Assembly (NCBI GenBank): GCA_019550975.1
Contig: SDWH01000024.1
Location: forward strand, 1 to 56,729
From: Bacteroidales bacterium SW299
GTDB taxonomy: Bacteria; Bacteroidota; Bacteroidia; Bacteroidales; Bacteroidaceae
Length of the DNA: 56,729 bases
Direction of reading: 5' to 3'
Below, piece after piece: positions 17,493 to 26,170 of the stretch. The position numbers were made by a program, and so were the translations under genes. Below the pieces are notes generated by a model that ran no database searches, had not been told where the DNA came from, and worked only from the letters and a program-made list of their open reading frames with translations. Positions within the stretch are counted from its first letter, which is position 1, and each line of letters begins with the position of its first letter.

Positions 17493-18191
17493 ATGCATTT
17501 GTTTTATACCCCAGATATACTCGCCAGTCCCGACCTTCCGGAAGAAGAGGCGGGGCATTGCCTCAGGGTGCTCCGTCTGGGTACAGGCGATGAAGTGACG
17601 CTCACCGACGGCAAGGGCTGCTTCTACCGGGCCGTCATCAGTGCGGCGACGGGAAAGCGTTGCCAGGTGAAAGTGTTGGAGAAGATGCCGCAGGAGCCCT
17701 TCTGGAAAGGGCATCTGCATCTGGCGATGGCTCCGACCAAGAATATGGACCGGGTGGAGTGGTTTGCAGAGAAGGCTACGGAAATCGGCTTTGATGAACT
17801 GAGCTTCCTGAACTGCCGCTTTTCGGAAAGAAAGGTGATTAAGACGGAAAGGGTAGACAAGATTGTCGTGTCGGCCATGAAGCAGTCGCTCAAGGCGCGC
17901 AAGCCGGAAGTGAACGAAATGGCCGGTTTCGCGCAGTTTATGGAGCGGGACTTCCCGAGTCAGCGTTTCATCTGCCATTGCTATGACGGAGAGAAGCCTT
18001 TGCTGAAAGATGTGCTTGTGCCCGGCGGGGATGCCGTGGTGCTGGTAGGTCCGGAAGGCGACTTCAGCCGCGAGGAGGTGGAGCTGGCCGAATCGAAAGG
18101 TTTCCGCCCCGTGAGCCTGGGACGCTCGCGGCTGCGCACGGAAACGGCGGCGCTGGTGGCTGTCCATCTGATGAACTTGGCCAACAGCTGA
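17493..18191 (+). CDS. rsmE: 16S rRNA (uracil-1498-N3)-methyltransferase
   Basis: RsmE methylates U1498 in the decoding region of 16S rRNA. It has 232 aa. The N-terminal PUA-like domain (about 1-70) holds HCLRVLRLGTGDEVTLTDGKG, and the C-terminal SPOUT knot carries ALAPTKNMDRVEWFAEKATE-like sequence (here MAPTKNMDRVEWFAEKATE), LVGPEGDFSREE and LGRSRLRTETA, the SAM-binding signature. It starts 19 nt after the DUF151 stop, so it is likely in the same transcript. Confidence 0.93.
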   Translation: MHLFYTPDILASPDLPEEEAGHCLRVLRLGTGDEVTLTDGKGCFYRAVISAATGKRCQVKVLEKMPQEPFWKGHLHLAMAPTKNMDRVEWFAEKATEIGFDELSFLNCRFSERKVIKTERVDKIVVSAMKQSLKARKPEVNEMAGFAQFMERDFPSQRFICHCYDGEKPLLKDVLVPGGDAVVLVGPEGDFSREEVELAESKGFRPVSLGRSRLRTETAALVAVHLMNLANS

Positions 18192-18227
18192 CCGGACCGG
18201 ATTGGATGAACCAAAAGTTTTTTGACT

Positions 18228-19739
18228 ATGCGAAAATATCGTTTTTTATTGGGAGCTGTACTGTGCGCACTTTGCTTCGTGTCGTGTACGGACAGCAGCA
18301 GATATGTAAATGCGCTGCCCGATGATGCGGCGGCTGTAGTGGCTGTGAATCTGAAGCAGATGGCAGTGAAGAGCGGAGTGGACGAGAAGGCGGCCGCTTC
18401 GTTTGCCGAAGCGCTGAAAGGTGAAATTCAGGGTGCCGACGAGCTGGTCGACAGGATTGCGAAGGATCCGTCGGAAAGCGGGCTTGACCTGAAAGACAAG
18501 GTTTATCTGTTCGCTTCTCCTTCGGGAAGTCTGGCGGGACTGCTTGCACGGGTGTCTGACAGCGGAAAGGTCGGACGCATGCTGGAACTTCTGAAACAGC
18601 AGCAGGTGTGTGAGGAGCCGGTTGAAAGTGACGGATGCACGTGGACGGTGGCAGGGGCTTCGCTGGTTGCCTACACGGACGCGGCGTTTCTGATTGTGGC
18701 CGAGCCGGGAAGATCTGACGCAAGGACGCTGCAGCACAGGGTGTCGATGTTGCTGCGGCAGGGAGATGGCGAAGGCTTTGCAGCAGGCGCGGATTTTGGC
18801 AGGCTGAAGGACGCCGCTGAGGATGTGGCGGCCCTGCTGTCGCTCGACCTGCTTCCGAGAACATACGTCGCTCCGCTGACGATGGGCGTGTCGGCCGAAC
18901 TGAACCTGACGAATGTGAAGTGTCTGGCTACGCTGAACTTTGAGGAAGGGAAGGCGGTGCTGGAAGCCGAGCCTCTGATTGCCGACAAGCTGATGGCAGA
19001 GATGCTCGAAAAGCAGCGGAAGGCATCGGGCCGTGTGGAAGGAACCTATCTTGATCTGTTCCCGGCCAACACCGGCGTATGGATGACGGGCAATATGGAC
19101 GGAGGAAAGATATTCGACCTGCTGTGCGAGAATCCCACCGTCCGCCAGCAGTTTGAAAGCTCGATGATGCCGGTCGACTTCAAGCTGATTTTCAACTCGA
19201 TAAAGGGAGATATGGCCCTTGCTGTTCCGAATCCGGCAGAAAGCGGGAGCTTCATCGCGTATGCGGATGTGACCAACCGCGATTTCTTGCAGACATTCGA
19301 GGATCTGAAGCCGCTGCTGGCGCTTACGGGCGGAACAATGACGCTGAAGAACAACGGTACGGACGAATATGAGTTCCGGATGACGGACGGTTCCGTAATC
19401 AATCTGCCCCCCGGAAACGCTTCATTCTGGTTCGGCGTGAAGGACGGGCGTTTCTATCTGACGAACGACCGTTCGCTTGTAGGCCGCAGGGTGCCGGGAC
19501 TGACCTTGCGCGACTGCGAGTGGGGCGGCCGGGTGAAGGGAAAGATGTTTTATCTGGCTGTCAGCGTGAAGGATCTGGCGGCGAAGACGGCCTCTGCTTC
19601 CGGAATGGCGCGTGTCGCTCCCGTGCTGCAGCTGTCGGATTATGTGACGGTGGAGTCGGCCGACGGCAAGAAGGTCCGGATGGAGTGGGTGATGAAGGAC
19701 CGGAAAAAGAATGTACTAAGACAGTTCACGGCTTTTTGA
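18228..19739 (+). CDS. DUF4836-family lipoprotein
   Basis: This is a predicted lipoprotein of 503 aa. The signal peptide MRKYRFLLGAVLCALCFVSC ends in a lipobox Cys, so it should be anchored in the inner or outer membrane facing the periplasm. The body opens with YVNALPDDAAAVVAVNLKQMA, typical of the Bacteroidetes DUF4836 family (function unknown). It has no catalytic motif that I recognise. The start is ATG 18228 (a TTG lies two codons earlier). It is 36 bp after rsmE and 21 bp before an ABC ATPase and permease, so it may be the extracytoplasmic partner of that transporter, which is inference. Confidence 0.75.
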   Translation: MRKYRFLLGAVLCALCFVSCTDSSRYVNALPDDAAAVVAVNLKQMAVKSGVDEKAAASFAEALKGEIQGADELVDRIAKDPSESGLDLKDKVYLFASPSGSLAGLLARVSDSGKVGRMLELLKQQQVCEEPVESDGCTWTVAGASLVAYTDAAFLIVAEPGRSDARTLQHRVSMLLRQGDGEGFAAGADFGRLKDAAEDVAALLSLDLLPRTYVAPLTMGVSAELNLTNVKCLATLNFEEGKAVLEAEPLIADKLMAEMLEKQRKASGRVEGTYLDLFPANTGVWMTGNMDGGKIFDLLCENPTVRQQFESSMMPVDFKLIFNSIKGDMALAVPNPAESGSFIAYADVTNRDFLQTFEDLKPLLALTGGTMTLKNNGTDEYEFRMTDGSVINLPPGNASFWFGVKDGRFYLTNDRSLVGRRVPGLTLRDCEWGGRVKGKMFYLAVSVKDLAAKTASASGMARVAPVLQLSDYVTVESADGKKVRMEWVMKDRKKNVLRQFTAF

Positions 19740-19760
19740 GCCGGACGAGCAAGGCAGATT

Positions 19761-20405
19761 ATGAATACAATCGAACTACAACAGACATTGCCCGAAGTGT
19801 TTGCGGGACGCGACGGAATCGTTTCGGACGTATGGCACAGGCAGGTAGCTTTCCAGAAAGGGCAGAAATACCTGATCGAGGCGGCTTCGGGCACAGGCAA
19901 GTCTTCGCTGTGCAGCTATATCTATGGTTACCGCAGCGATTACCAGGGAATCATCTCCTTCGACGGAGAAAACATAAGGAAGTTTCCGATGGCGCGGCGG
20001 GTGGAAATCCGCAGGCGTTCGCTCGGAATGCTTTTCCAGGAACTCCGGCTTTTTGACGAACTGACGGCGTGGGAGAATGTGCAGCTGAAGAACAGGCTGA
20101 CGGGCTTCCGCGAAAAGAAGCAGGTGAAGCGGTGGTTTGAAGAGCTGGGAATCGCCGACAAGTGGGATCAGAAGGTCGGCAGGATGTCGTTCGGGCAGCA
20201 GCAGCGGGTGGCTTTCGTGAGGGCACTCTGCCAGCCGCTCGACTTTGTGCTGATGGACGAGCCGGTGAGCCATCTCGACGACGGCAATGCGCAGATCATG
20301 GCACGCATACTGACCGAGGAGGCGCAGAAGCTCGGCGCCGGCGTGATCGTGACTTCCATCGGGAAAAATCTTCCGCTGGCATACGACAGGGTGATGAAAC
20401 TTTGA
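19761..20405 (+). CDS. ABC transporter ATP-binding protein (LolD/MacB-like)
   Basis: This is a 214-aa single-domain ABC ATPase. It carries Walker A ASGTGKSS, a Q-loop in GMLFQELRLFDELTAWENV, signature MSFGQQQR (LSGGQ variant) and Walker B FVLMDEPVSHLDD. The Q-loop followed by LFDELTAWENV and the short length fit the lipoprotein/cell-division-type (type VII) ATPases. It is followed 30 bp later by a four-helix permease, its obvious partner. Substrate is unknown. Confidence 0.85.
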   Translation: MNTIELQQTLPEVFAGRDGIVSDVWHRQVAFQKGQKYLIEAASGTGKSSLCSYIYGYRSDYQGIISFDGENIRKFPMARRVEIRRRSLGMLFQELRLFDELTAWENVQLKNRLTGFREKKQVKRWFEELGIADKWDQKVGRMSFGQQQRVAFVRALCQPLDFVLMDEPVSHLDDGNAQIMARILTEEAQKLGAGVIVTSIGKNLPLAYDRVMKL

Positions 20406-20435
20406 ATAGTCCTTAATCTTTTAAATGTTAGCAAC

Positions 20436-21617
20436 GTGATTTGGAAATTATTGCGGCAGCATGTCAGCGTGGCTCAGCTGGTGGGGTTCGCCCTGGCCAA
20501 TCTGTGCGGAATGGTGATTGTGCTGGTGAGTGTGCAGTTTTACAAAGATGTGCTTCCTGTGTTTACGCAGGGGGACAGTTTCATGAAGAAGGATTACCTG
20601 ATTGTGAGCAAGCGCGTGAGCACGCTCGGGTCGGTTGTAGGCAGAAGCAGCGCTTTCAGCAGTGCCGAACAGGCGGAACTGGAGGAGCAGCCGTTCACGA
20701 AGAGCGTGGGAGCTTTCACTCCTGCGCGTTTCCGGGTGTCGGCAGGCATGGGTATGCAGGGGATGCAGCTTTCCACCGCTTTGTTTTTCGAATCTGTTCC
20801 CGATGCCTATGTGGATACGGACCTGGAAGGATGGTCTTTCAGTCCCGGTCAGGAAGAAATTCCCATCGTGCTTCCGCGCAATTACCTGAACCTGTATAAT
20901 TTCGGATTCGCCCAAAGCAGAAGCCTTCCGCAGCTGTCGGAGGGAGTGCTGGGGATGATGAAGCTGGATATCCGCATAAGCGGAAGGGGGCAGGTGAGGC
21001 AGATGAAAGGGCGCATCGCAGGCTTTTCCGACAGGCTGAACACGATTCTGGTGCCCGAAGCCTTCATGAATTGGGCGAACGCAGCTTACGGCGACCAGAA
21101 GGAGGCCGGACCTTCGCGGCTCATCGTGGAGGTGAAGAATCCGGCGGACGACCGTATCGCCAAATACCTGAAGGAGAAAGGGTATGAAACCGAAGGCGAC
21201 AAGCTGGATGCCGGAAAGACTACCTGGTTCCTGAAAATGATCGTGGGCATCGTGATGGCAGTAGGACTCGTGATCAGCGTGCTGTCGTTCTACATTCTGA
21301 TGCTCAGCATTTACCTGCTGTTGCAGAAAAACACGAAGAAGCTGGAAACGCTGCTCCTTGTCGGCTACAGTCCGGCGCGTGTGGCGCGTCCGTACCAGCT
21401 GCTTACAGTGGCGCTGAATGCCGTTGTGCTGGCGTTGGGGCTGCTGGTCGTGTCGCTGGTGCGTTCTGCCTATCTGGATGTGCTGGGACGCATGTTCCCG
21501 CAGATGAAGGGCGGAAGCATGGCGGTTGCCGTAACGGTGGGGATTGTGCTCTTCCTCATTGTGTCGGCAATAAACATTGCGGCGGTCAGAAAGAAAATTA
21601 ATTCGATAAGCAACTGA
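20436..21617 (+). CDS. FtsX/MacB-like ABC permease
   Basis: This is a 393-aa membrane protein with the type VII ABC topology: one N-terminal membrane segment (about 15-35: LVGFALANLCGMVIVLVSV), a large extracytoplasmic domain (about 40-265) and three C-terminal segments (about 268-385). The start is a GTG at 20436. It has one copy of the fold, so it should dimerise or pair with a paralogue elsewhere. It follows the ATPase directly. Such transporters often act mechanically on envelope proteins rather than moving a solute; the DUF4836 lipoprotein upstream is a candidate partner. Confidence 0.8.
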   Translation: MIWKLLRQHVSVAQLVGFALANLCGMVIVLVSVQFYKDVLPVFTQGDSFMKKDYLIVSKRVSTLGSVVGRSSAFSSAEQAELEEQPFTKSVGAFTPARFRVSAGMGMQGMQLSTALFFESVPDAYVDTDLEGWSFSPGQEEIPIVLPRNYLNLYNFGFAQSRSLPQLSEGVLGMMKLDIRISGRGQVRQMKGRIAGFSDRLNTILVPEAFMNWANAAYGDQKEAGPSRLIVEVKNPADDRIAKYLKEKGYETEGDKLDAGKTTWFLKMIVGIVMAVGLVISVLSFYILMLSIYLLLQKNTKKLETLLLVGYSPARVARPYQLLTVALNAVVLALGLLVVSLVRSAYLDVLGRMFPQMKGGSMAVAVTVGIVLFLIVSAINIAAVRKKINSISN

Positions 21618-21639
21618 CGACTTTTGACGCTATAAAAAG

Positions 21640-22053
21640 ATGATAAAACAGATTGAATTTGCTTTGAGAGCCCGTACGCGCGGATTTCATCTCATTACCG
21701 ATGAGGTGGTGGCTCATCTCGGACAACTTCCCCGCACCGGACTGCTCAATCTCTTCATACAGCATACCAGTGCGGCGCTCTCCGTCAACGAAAACTGCGA
21801 TCCGGACGTGCGGAGCGACATGGGAAAGATATTCGACAACCTGGTGAAAGAACGGGAATCGTGGTACGACCACACCCTGGAAGGGTGGGACGACATGCCT
21901 GCGCACGCAAAGGCGACGCTGGTTGGCCCGAGCCTGACCATCCCCATTACGGACGGGAGGCTGAATCTGGGAACCTGGCAGGGAATCTACCTCTGCGAGT
22001 TCCGCAACCACGGGGGAAGCAGAAGGATTGTCGCCACGATTCTCGGCGAGTGA
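21640..22053 (+). CDS. YjbQ/UPF0047 family protein
   Basis: This 137-aa protein has the family signature: LFIQHTSAALSVNENCDPDV in the middle and LGTWQGIYLCEFRNHGGSR near the C-terminus, with conserved His/Asn residues around a putative active site. Members have been reported to have weak thiamine-phosphate synthase activity, but the physiological role is unclear. It starts 22 nt after the permease stop and may share its transcript. Confidence 0.88.
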   Translation: MIKQIEFALRARTRGFHLITDEVVAHLGQLPRTGLLNLFIQHTSAALSVNENCDPDVRSDMGKIFDNLVKERESWYDHTLEGWDDMPAHAKATLVGPSLTIPITDGRLNLGTWQGIYLCEFRNHGGSRRIVATILGE

Positions 22054-22252
22054 AAGAGTCGGGATGAACCGGATATATGCGGGACAGCAGCAATCCGGGC
22101 GGATTGCCGGTGCCGGCCGGGCCATATCGTGCCAATCTTTTGGCGGTTATTTTCCCGTTTTGGCAGAGTAAACCGTCTTGTTCGTATATTTTGTTTGAAA
22201 TGGCTATTTATCGGACATATCTTTATCCTGAAATTATAAAAAGGAAAAAGAC

Positions 22253-22720
22253 ATGAAAAAGAATCTGGTGATTATGGGGATGATTTCTGCATTGTTGTCA
22301 TCTCCGTTCAGTAGCATTTTAGCTTGTGAAAATGAATCTGTTTGGAGTATGGCCGTTTCTGACAAGAAACCGGATCATAAGGGGCCGGGAGCTTCGATGC
22401 TGACGGATGAGCTCATAAAGGCGCTCTCTTTGTCTGACGAACAGGTCGAGAAGTGGAAAGAAATAGAATCTGGCTTGCAGGAAAAAATGGAAGCCATGCG
22501 TCCGGATAGAAATAGCGGCGAACGCCCGGATCCTGAGAAGATGAGGGAAAAGATGGATTCCATGATGCAAGCATATGATGCGGCTGTGAAGGAAATCCTT
22601 TCGGATGAGCAGTATGAACAGTTTCAGGCATATCGGGAGAAGAACAGGCCGAAAGGTCGTCCCGGGCACAGACCGGAAATGAATGAACCGGATCGTGAAT
22701 TTGAAGACGAGATGTTTTGA
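22253..22720 (+). CDS. Spy/CpxP-like small periplasmic protein
   Basis: This is a 155-aa secreted protein with a signal peptide (about residues 1-25, MKKNLVIMGMISALLSSPFSS then ILACEN). The mature part is helical and charged: LTDELIKALSLSDEQVEKWK, a Met/Asp-rich stretch with PDPEKMREKMDSMMQAYDAA and an EQYEQFQAYREKNRP segment, the LTxxQ-like repeat pattern of Spy/CpxP/periplasmic heavy-metal-sensor proteins. A chaperone-like or metal-sensing role is inferred from that pattern only. The gene stands alone, with a 200-bp AT-rich upstream region, next to a MITE-like element. Confidence 0.65.
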   Translation: MKKNLVIMGMISALLSSPFSSILACENESVWSMAVSDKKPDHKGPGASMLTDELIKALSLSDEQVEKWKEIESGLQEKMEAMRPDRNSGERPDPEKMREKMDSMMQAYDAAVKEILSDEQYEQFQAYREKNRPKGRPGHRPEMNEPDREFEDEMF

Positions 22721-22753
22721 TTAATAAGTAGAAAAAGGTGTATCAAAATATAA

Positions 22754-22924
22754 GGGCCTGTTTAAATTTTCCGATTCAGTATTTTTATCCGCCCCTTTTT
22801 GAGCTTGTTTCCGGCCTGTTTCCCCGCTTTCACTCGTCAGACAGCCCGCTGTATCTTCGTAAAAACAGAAAAACATCCTCGAAAAATTTCCAAACCGAGG
22901 CAGAGCAAAATTTAAACAGGCTCT
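22754..22924 (+). repeat. MITE-like element, copy B
   Basis: This is the second copy (171 bp) of the element at 9687-9862. Left end GGGCCTGTTTAAATTTTCC, right end (reverse complement) AGAGCCTGTTTAAATTTT. Its right end abuts, with 1 nt between, the in-frame remnant of an outer-membrane protein gene (22926-23252), so insertion or recombination at the element probably removed the 5' part of that gene. Strand is arbitrary. Confidence 0.78.
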
Positions 22925-22925
22925 C

Positions 22926-23252
22926 AGTCTGGGCTATACCAACGCCTCTTATGGCCGCAATGAAAAATCGGAAAGCGGGCCTTGGAGCAACCTTTCCATC
23001 AGCTGGAATCTGCCCAAAGGCTGGCAGCTGAGTTTCAACGGACAGAATTTCTTGTTCCCGGCCATGAAACATAAAGTCTGGACGCAGCAGGAAAATTATT
23101 ATTCATATACTGCTTCGCGCATGACGGACCGTACCCCCATGTTTGTCCTCGGCATCCGTTATTCCTTCAAGAACAAAGTGACTCAGAAGTGGAGGCAGAA
23201 GAAGCAGTTTTATGGTCGCGACAATACACTGCAGGGGATTACAGTGCAATAA
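22926..23252 (+). pseudogene. C-terminal remnant of an outer-membrane beta-barrel protein
   Basis: A single open frame of 108 codons without a start aligns with the last 109 or so residues of the intact gene at 23481-25787: shared segments include SWNLPKGWQL, SRMTDR(T/S)P, YSFKNKV, and the ends TLQGITVQ and ALEGIQVQ. The frame opens immediately after the right end of MITE copy B. It is therefore the 3' end of a paralogue whose first roughly 660 codons are missing. It would not be made from its own start, except for a short piece from Met at 23052. The following 230 bp (23253-23480) are AT-rich, with a G8 tract near 23264 and no gene. Confidence 0.85.
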
Positions 23253-23480
23253 AATGTGAAGGGGGGGGTAATATTTGCAAAATATTGTTCAATGCTTTGG
23301 CTTATTTCGGATGTTTCTGTAAATTTAACTTCAAATTTAATATCAAATGTATAATACACTTTCTTGTTAATGATACAAAGATACAAAGCTCTTTGATTGA
23401 ATATATCTTAAGAGAATGTGTCATGCTTTTGCGAAACGAATGATAATTGGAATATCTTTTTAACCTTTAAAATACTTTGT

Positions 23481-25787
23481 ATGCTGCGTTGTATTTGTTT
23501 GCTAATATCCTTATGGGGAGGCATCAGCTGGCTGGCTGCACAGAGTCGGTTGACCGGGTGTGTGACTGATAAGAAAGGTACTCCGTTGGAGGGTTGCTCG
23601 GTATGGTTCTTGCAGGCAGACACTTTGGCTGGCGGTTGTGTCACAGACAAGAAAGGCCGTTTCGAGCTGAAAGGGCTGCCGGGAGGCGATTACGTTTGCA
23701 GAGTGTCGATGCTGGGCTTCAAAAAGTCGGAGCGCACTTTCAGCTTGTCCGGCGACGTGAAGCTTCCGCTGTTTGTGCTGGAAGAAGACTCGACGCAGCT
23801 GGATGAAGTGACGGTGACGGGAGACAAGCGGGATATCGTGATGAGCAATGCCGGCTCTACGACGTATTTCCTTTCTGAACACGCCAGGCAGTCGCGGACA
23901 TCCTATGAAGCCTTGGCAGAAGTGCCTAAACTGATAGTCAATCCCATAGAACGTTCTATTAGCCTGAATAATGGTGAATCCCCCTTGATACTTATAGATG
24001 GCGTGAAACGTCCCAAATACCTTGAGGTCTTGAATCCGGAATGGATAGAATCCGTGGAGATAGTGGAAGTGCCGTCGGCCCGATATTTGGGCGACGAAAG
24101 CGTAACGTGCATTCTGAACATACATTTGAACCGTAAGAAAGTGACGCCGTATGTCAATGGGAATGCCTACGCGCAACATTCTGTTGCTTCCAAATTCGGA
24201 GTGATAGCCGCTTCCGTGGAAACCGGGAATGCCAAATCTTCCCTCTACCTGAATTTGCAGACCTTCTATTTTGCCGATGATGTGTCCGATAATTATACAG
24301 AAAGCGTTTCCGGTGACATTAAGCGGACAGATACTTCCAAACAGGTTTATAATTCGAACAGCTATTTTGCCGGATTGGGAGGAGACCATACCTTTTCGGA
24401 CAAAAGTTATCTGGCGTTTTCCGCAAGGTATGTAGCCAATCCGTGGGATGTGGAGAATAACGGGCAGGGCTATGCGGAGTATCTGTCGGACGGAAGACGC
24501 TCCGATCTGGTGGAAAATGCACAGACCGATAAGACCTATCATTTGGCCAGTGCTGACCTGTACTATCGGCAGACTTTTGCCCCTCAACATACGCTGGAGA
24601 TTGCCGGAAACTATTCATACAGTGCTTCCACGTCTTTGGGAAAACGGAATGAGGTGAACGATTTTTTTCTGAACAACCATCTTATCGACACGGACAACAG
24701 CCGTAATTCCGGCAAACTGGACATGGACTATACCAAAGTATTCGGAGGGAAATACACGTTGTCGGCCGGTTCCAATACGTCCTATTCCTCCACGCACATA
24801 GACGACCGGGTGGACGAACTGCCGGTATTTGTTTATGACCGCTGGCAGGAGTATCTGTATGTGGGGTTCGACAACAACCGTTCGAGTTCCAAATTCAAAT
24901 ATACTTTTTCATTGGGAATGGACATGATGTTCACCAAGGCTGACGGCGTAAAGAACCACTACATAGACGTGTTGCCTGCTGTGGCGCTGACCTATAACTT
25001 CAGTCAGGTACATGCGCTGACCCTCAGCTATAAGCGTCTGAGGTTCAGTCCCTCACTTTCCATGCTGAATCCCCGCAACATGTCGACCGACAGCCTTTAT
25101 ATACAGCAGGGTAATCCGTTTCTGAGACCCAGCTATCAGGACCGCGTGCGGCTGTCCTATCGGCTGAATTACAAGAAACTCTATTTGGAACCCTACGTCA
25201 ACTATACCTATTCGTCCAAACTGATTTCCGCCATCGGCTCGGTGACCGACAATATTTATACCAATACCTACAAGAACTTTCTGGAGGCTCATATTCTTAC
25301 GGCAGGACTTTCGGCCAATTATAACCTGCCTTTTGGCAACTTGAGTGTGGGCACCTCCTTTGCCAAACGCTTTCAGGACGGCATGGTCTTTACAGAAGGT
25401 GGAGGCTGGAACTCGTATTTGTCGGGATATTTCTACTACAAGCAGTTCTCCTTGTCCCTGAATGCAGGTTATCTGACTGCCTCTTTCGACCGTAATTCTA
25501 AATCGGAGGGCATCCCGTGGAGCAATGCCGCTCTCAGTTGGAATCTGCCAAAGGGATGGCAGCTCGGAGTCATGGCCGAAAGCTTTATTTGTCCGAAGAT
25601 GGAGAGCAAGAGTTGGGTGGTGCAGGATGGTTATCGTTCGTTCGGCTCGTCACGCATGACAGACCGTTCTCCGAGGTTCCTGGTGCGGCTGGCCTATTCG
25701 TTCAAGAACAAGGTGGAACAGAAGCAACGTGTGAAAAAGAGATTCTTTGAACAAGACAATGCCTTGGAGGGTATTCAAGTCCAATAA
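23481..25787 (+). CDS. outer-membrane beta-barrel protein with carboxypeptidase-regulatory and plug-like domains
   Basis: This is a 768-aa TonB-receptor-like outer-membrane protein. The order is signal peptide (MLRCICLLISLWGGISWLAA), a carboxypeptidase-regulatory-like beta-sandwich (about 24-110, LTGCVTDKKGTPLEGCSV), a plug-like domain (about 115-215, with LILIDGVKRPKYLEVLNPEW and VEIVEVPSARYLGDE) and a C-terminal barrel of the OMP_b-brl_3 type with many aromatic-rich strands. I start at ATG 23481 because it begins the signal peptide; the frame is open to 23418. It precedes the Cys-rich precursor by 56 bp on the same strand. It could export, anchor or recognise the peptide product, which is inference. 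A truncated paralogue lies just upstream. Confidence 0.82.
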   Translation: MLRCICLLISLWGGISWLAAQSRLTGCVTDKKGTPLEGCSVWFLQADTLAGGCVTDKKGRFELKGLPGGDYVCRVSMLGFKKSERTFSLSGDVKLPLFVLEEDSTQLDEVTVTGDKRDIVMSNAGSTTYFLSEHARQSRTSYEALAEVPKLIVNPIERSISLNNGESPLILIDGVKRPKYLEVLNPEWIESVEIVEVPSARYLGDESVTCILNIHLNRKKVTPYVNGNAYAQHSVASKFGVIAASVETGNAKSSLYLNLQTFYFADDVSDNYTESVSGDIKRTDTSKQVYNSNSYFAGLGGDHTFSDKSYLAFSARYVANPWDVENNGQGYAEYLSDGRRSDLVENAQTDKTYHLASADLYYRQTFAPQHTLEIAGNYSYSASTSLGKRNEVNDFFLNNHLIDTDNSRNSGKLDMDYTKVFGGKYTLSAGSNTSYSSTHIDDRVDELPVFVYDRWQEYLYVGFDNNRSSSKFKYTFSLGMDMMFTKADGVKNHYIDVLPAVALTYNFSQVHALTLSYKRLRFSPSLSMLNPRNMSTDSLYIQQGNPFLRPSYQDRVRLSYRLNYKKLYLEPYVNYTYSSKLISAIGSVTDNIYTNTYKNFLEAHILTAGLSANYNLPFGNLSVGTSFAKRFQDGMVFTEGGGWNSYLSGYFYYKQFSLSLNAGYLTASFDRNSKSEGIPWSNAALSWNLPKGWQLGVMAESFICPKMESKSWVVQDGYRSFGSSRMTDRSPRFLVRLAYSFKNKVEQKQRVKKRFFEQDNALEGIQVQ

Positions 25788-25843
25788 ACAGGATTTTTAT
25801 CTTGCGGAGCAGAATGTGATATAACACCTAAAATATCTGGCAT

Positions 25844-26077
25844 ATGAAACAACAATTGACTACTAACGGAATCCTGCCATTGGATGGCATGGAAGTGATG
25901 GAAGACGAACTGATGTTCGTCTTGGGCGGTGCCTCCGGACACGGCGAGAGCGACAGCGGCTGTTCGTGCGAGGCCGGCAAAGATTGTGGTTGCGACTGCT
26001 CGGGCGGAAAAGGCTGCGGTTGCGGCTGCGAAGACGGCAGCGGCTGCGGATGCGGCTGCACCAAGAAAAACGACTGA
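25844..26077 (+). CDS. RiPP precursor peptide: double-glycine leader, Cys/Gly decarepeat core
   Basis: This is a 77-aa peptide with no homologue I can name. Residues 1-29 form a double-glycine leader ending VMEDELMFVLGG (Glu -8, Leu -7, Val -4, Gly -2/-1), the pattern cut by C39 peptidases. The 48-residue core has 11 Cys in an exact ten-residue register: positions 40,42 / 48,50,52 / 58,60,62 / 68,70,72, each a CxCxC block followed by five Gly/acidic/Lys residues; the first block has Ser38 in place of its first Cys. A radical SAM/SPASM enzyme and a C39-ABC exporter follow, so this is the likely substrate of both. The expected product is a thioether-bridged or metal-binding peptide. The TGC/TGT-rich core is non-random and frame-specific. 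Confidence 0.85.
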   Translation: MKQQLTTNGILPLDGMEVMEDELMFVLGGASGHGESDSGCSCEAGKDCGCDCSGGKGCGCGCEDGSGCGCGCTKKND

Positions 26078-26086
26078 CGCTGAAGG

Positions 26087-26125
26087 CAAGAAGTCAAGGG
26101 GGATATATCTTCCTGACTTCTTGGC
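26087..26125 (+). terminator. hairpin between precursor and maturase (possible attenuator)
   Basis: CAAGAAGTCA (26087-26096) and TGACTTCTTG (26114-26123) are complementary, with flanking GG/CC pairs and a T-rich stretch (CTCTTTATTTAATTTA) after the hairpin. The position, between precursor and processing genes, fits a leaky terminator that yields more precursor than enzyme mRNA, as in other peptide clusters. The U-tract is interrupted, so read-through is expected. Confidence 0.5.
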
Positions 26126-26170
26126 TCTTTATTTAATTTATCTTAAGTTTCTAACCTTACTTGACTGATC

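Noticed and set aside
23256..23480. Gene or RNA in the AT-rich stretch with a G8 tract
   Set aside because: No frame with plausible start or content and no stable hairpin with T-run; the G tract is noted only as a possible slippage site outside a gene.
25958..26074. CRISPR array or DNA tandem repeat in the Cys-rich region
   Set aside because: The 30-bp periodicity lies in frame within a peptide with leader and processing genes; no spacers are present.
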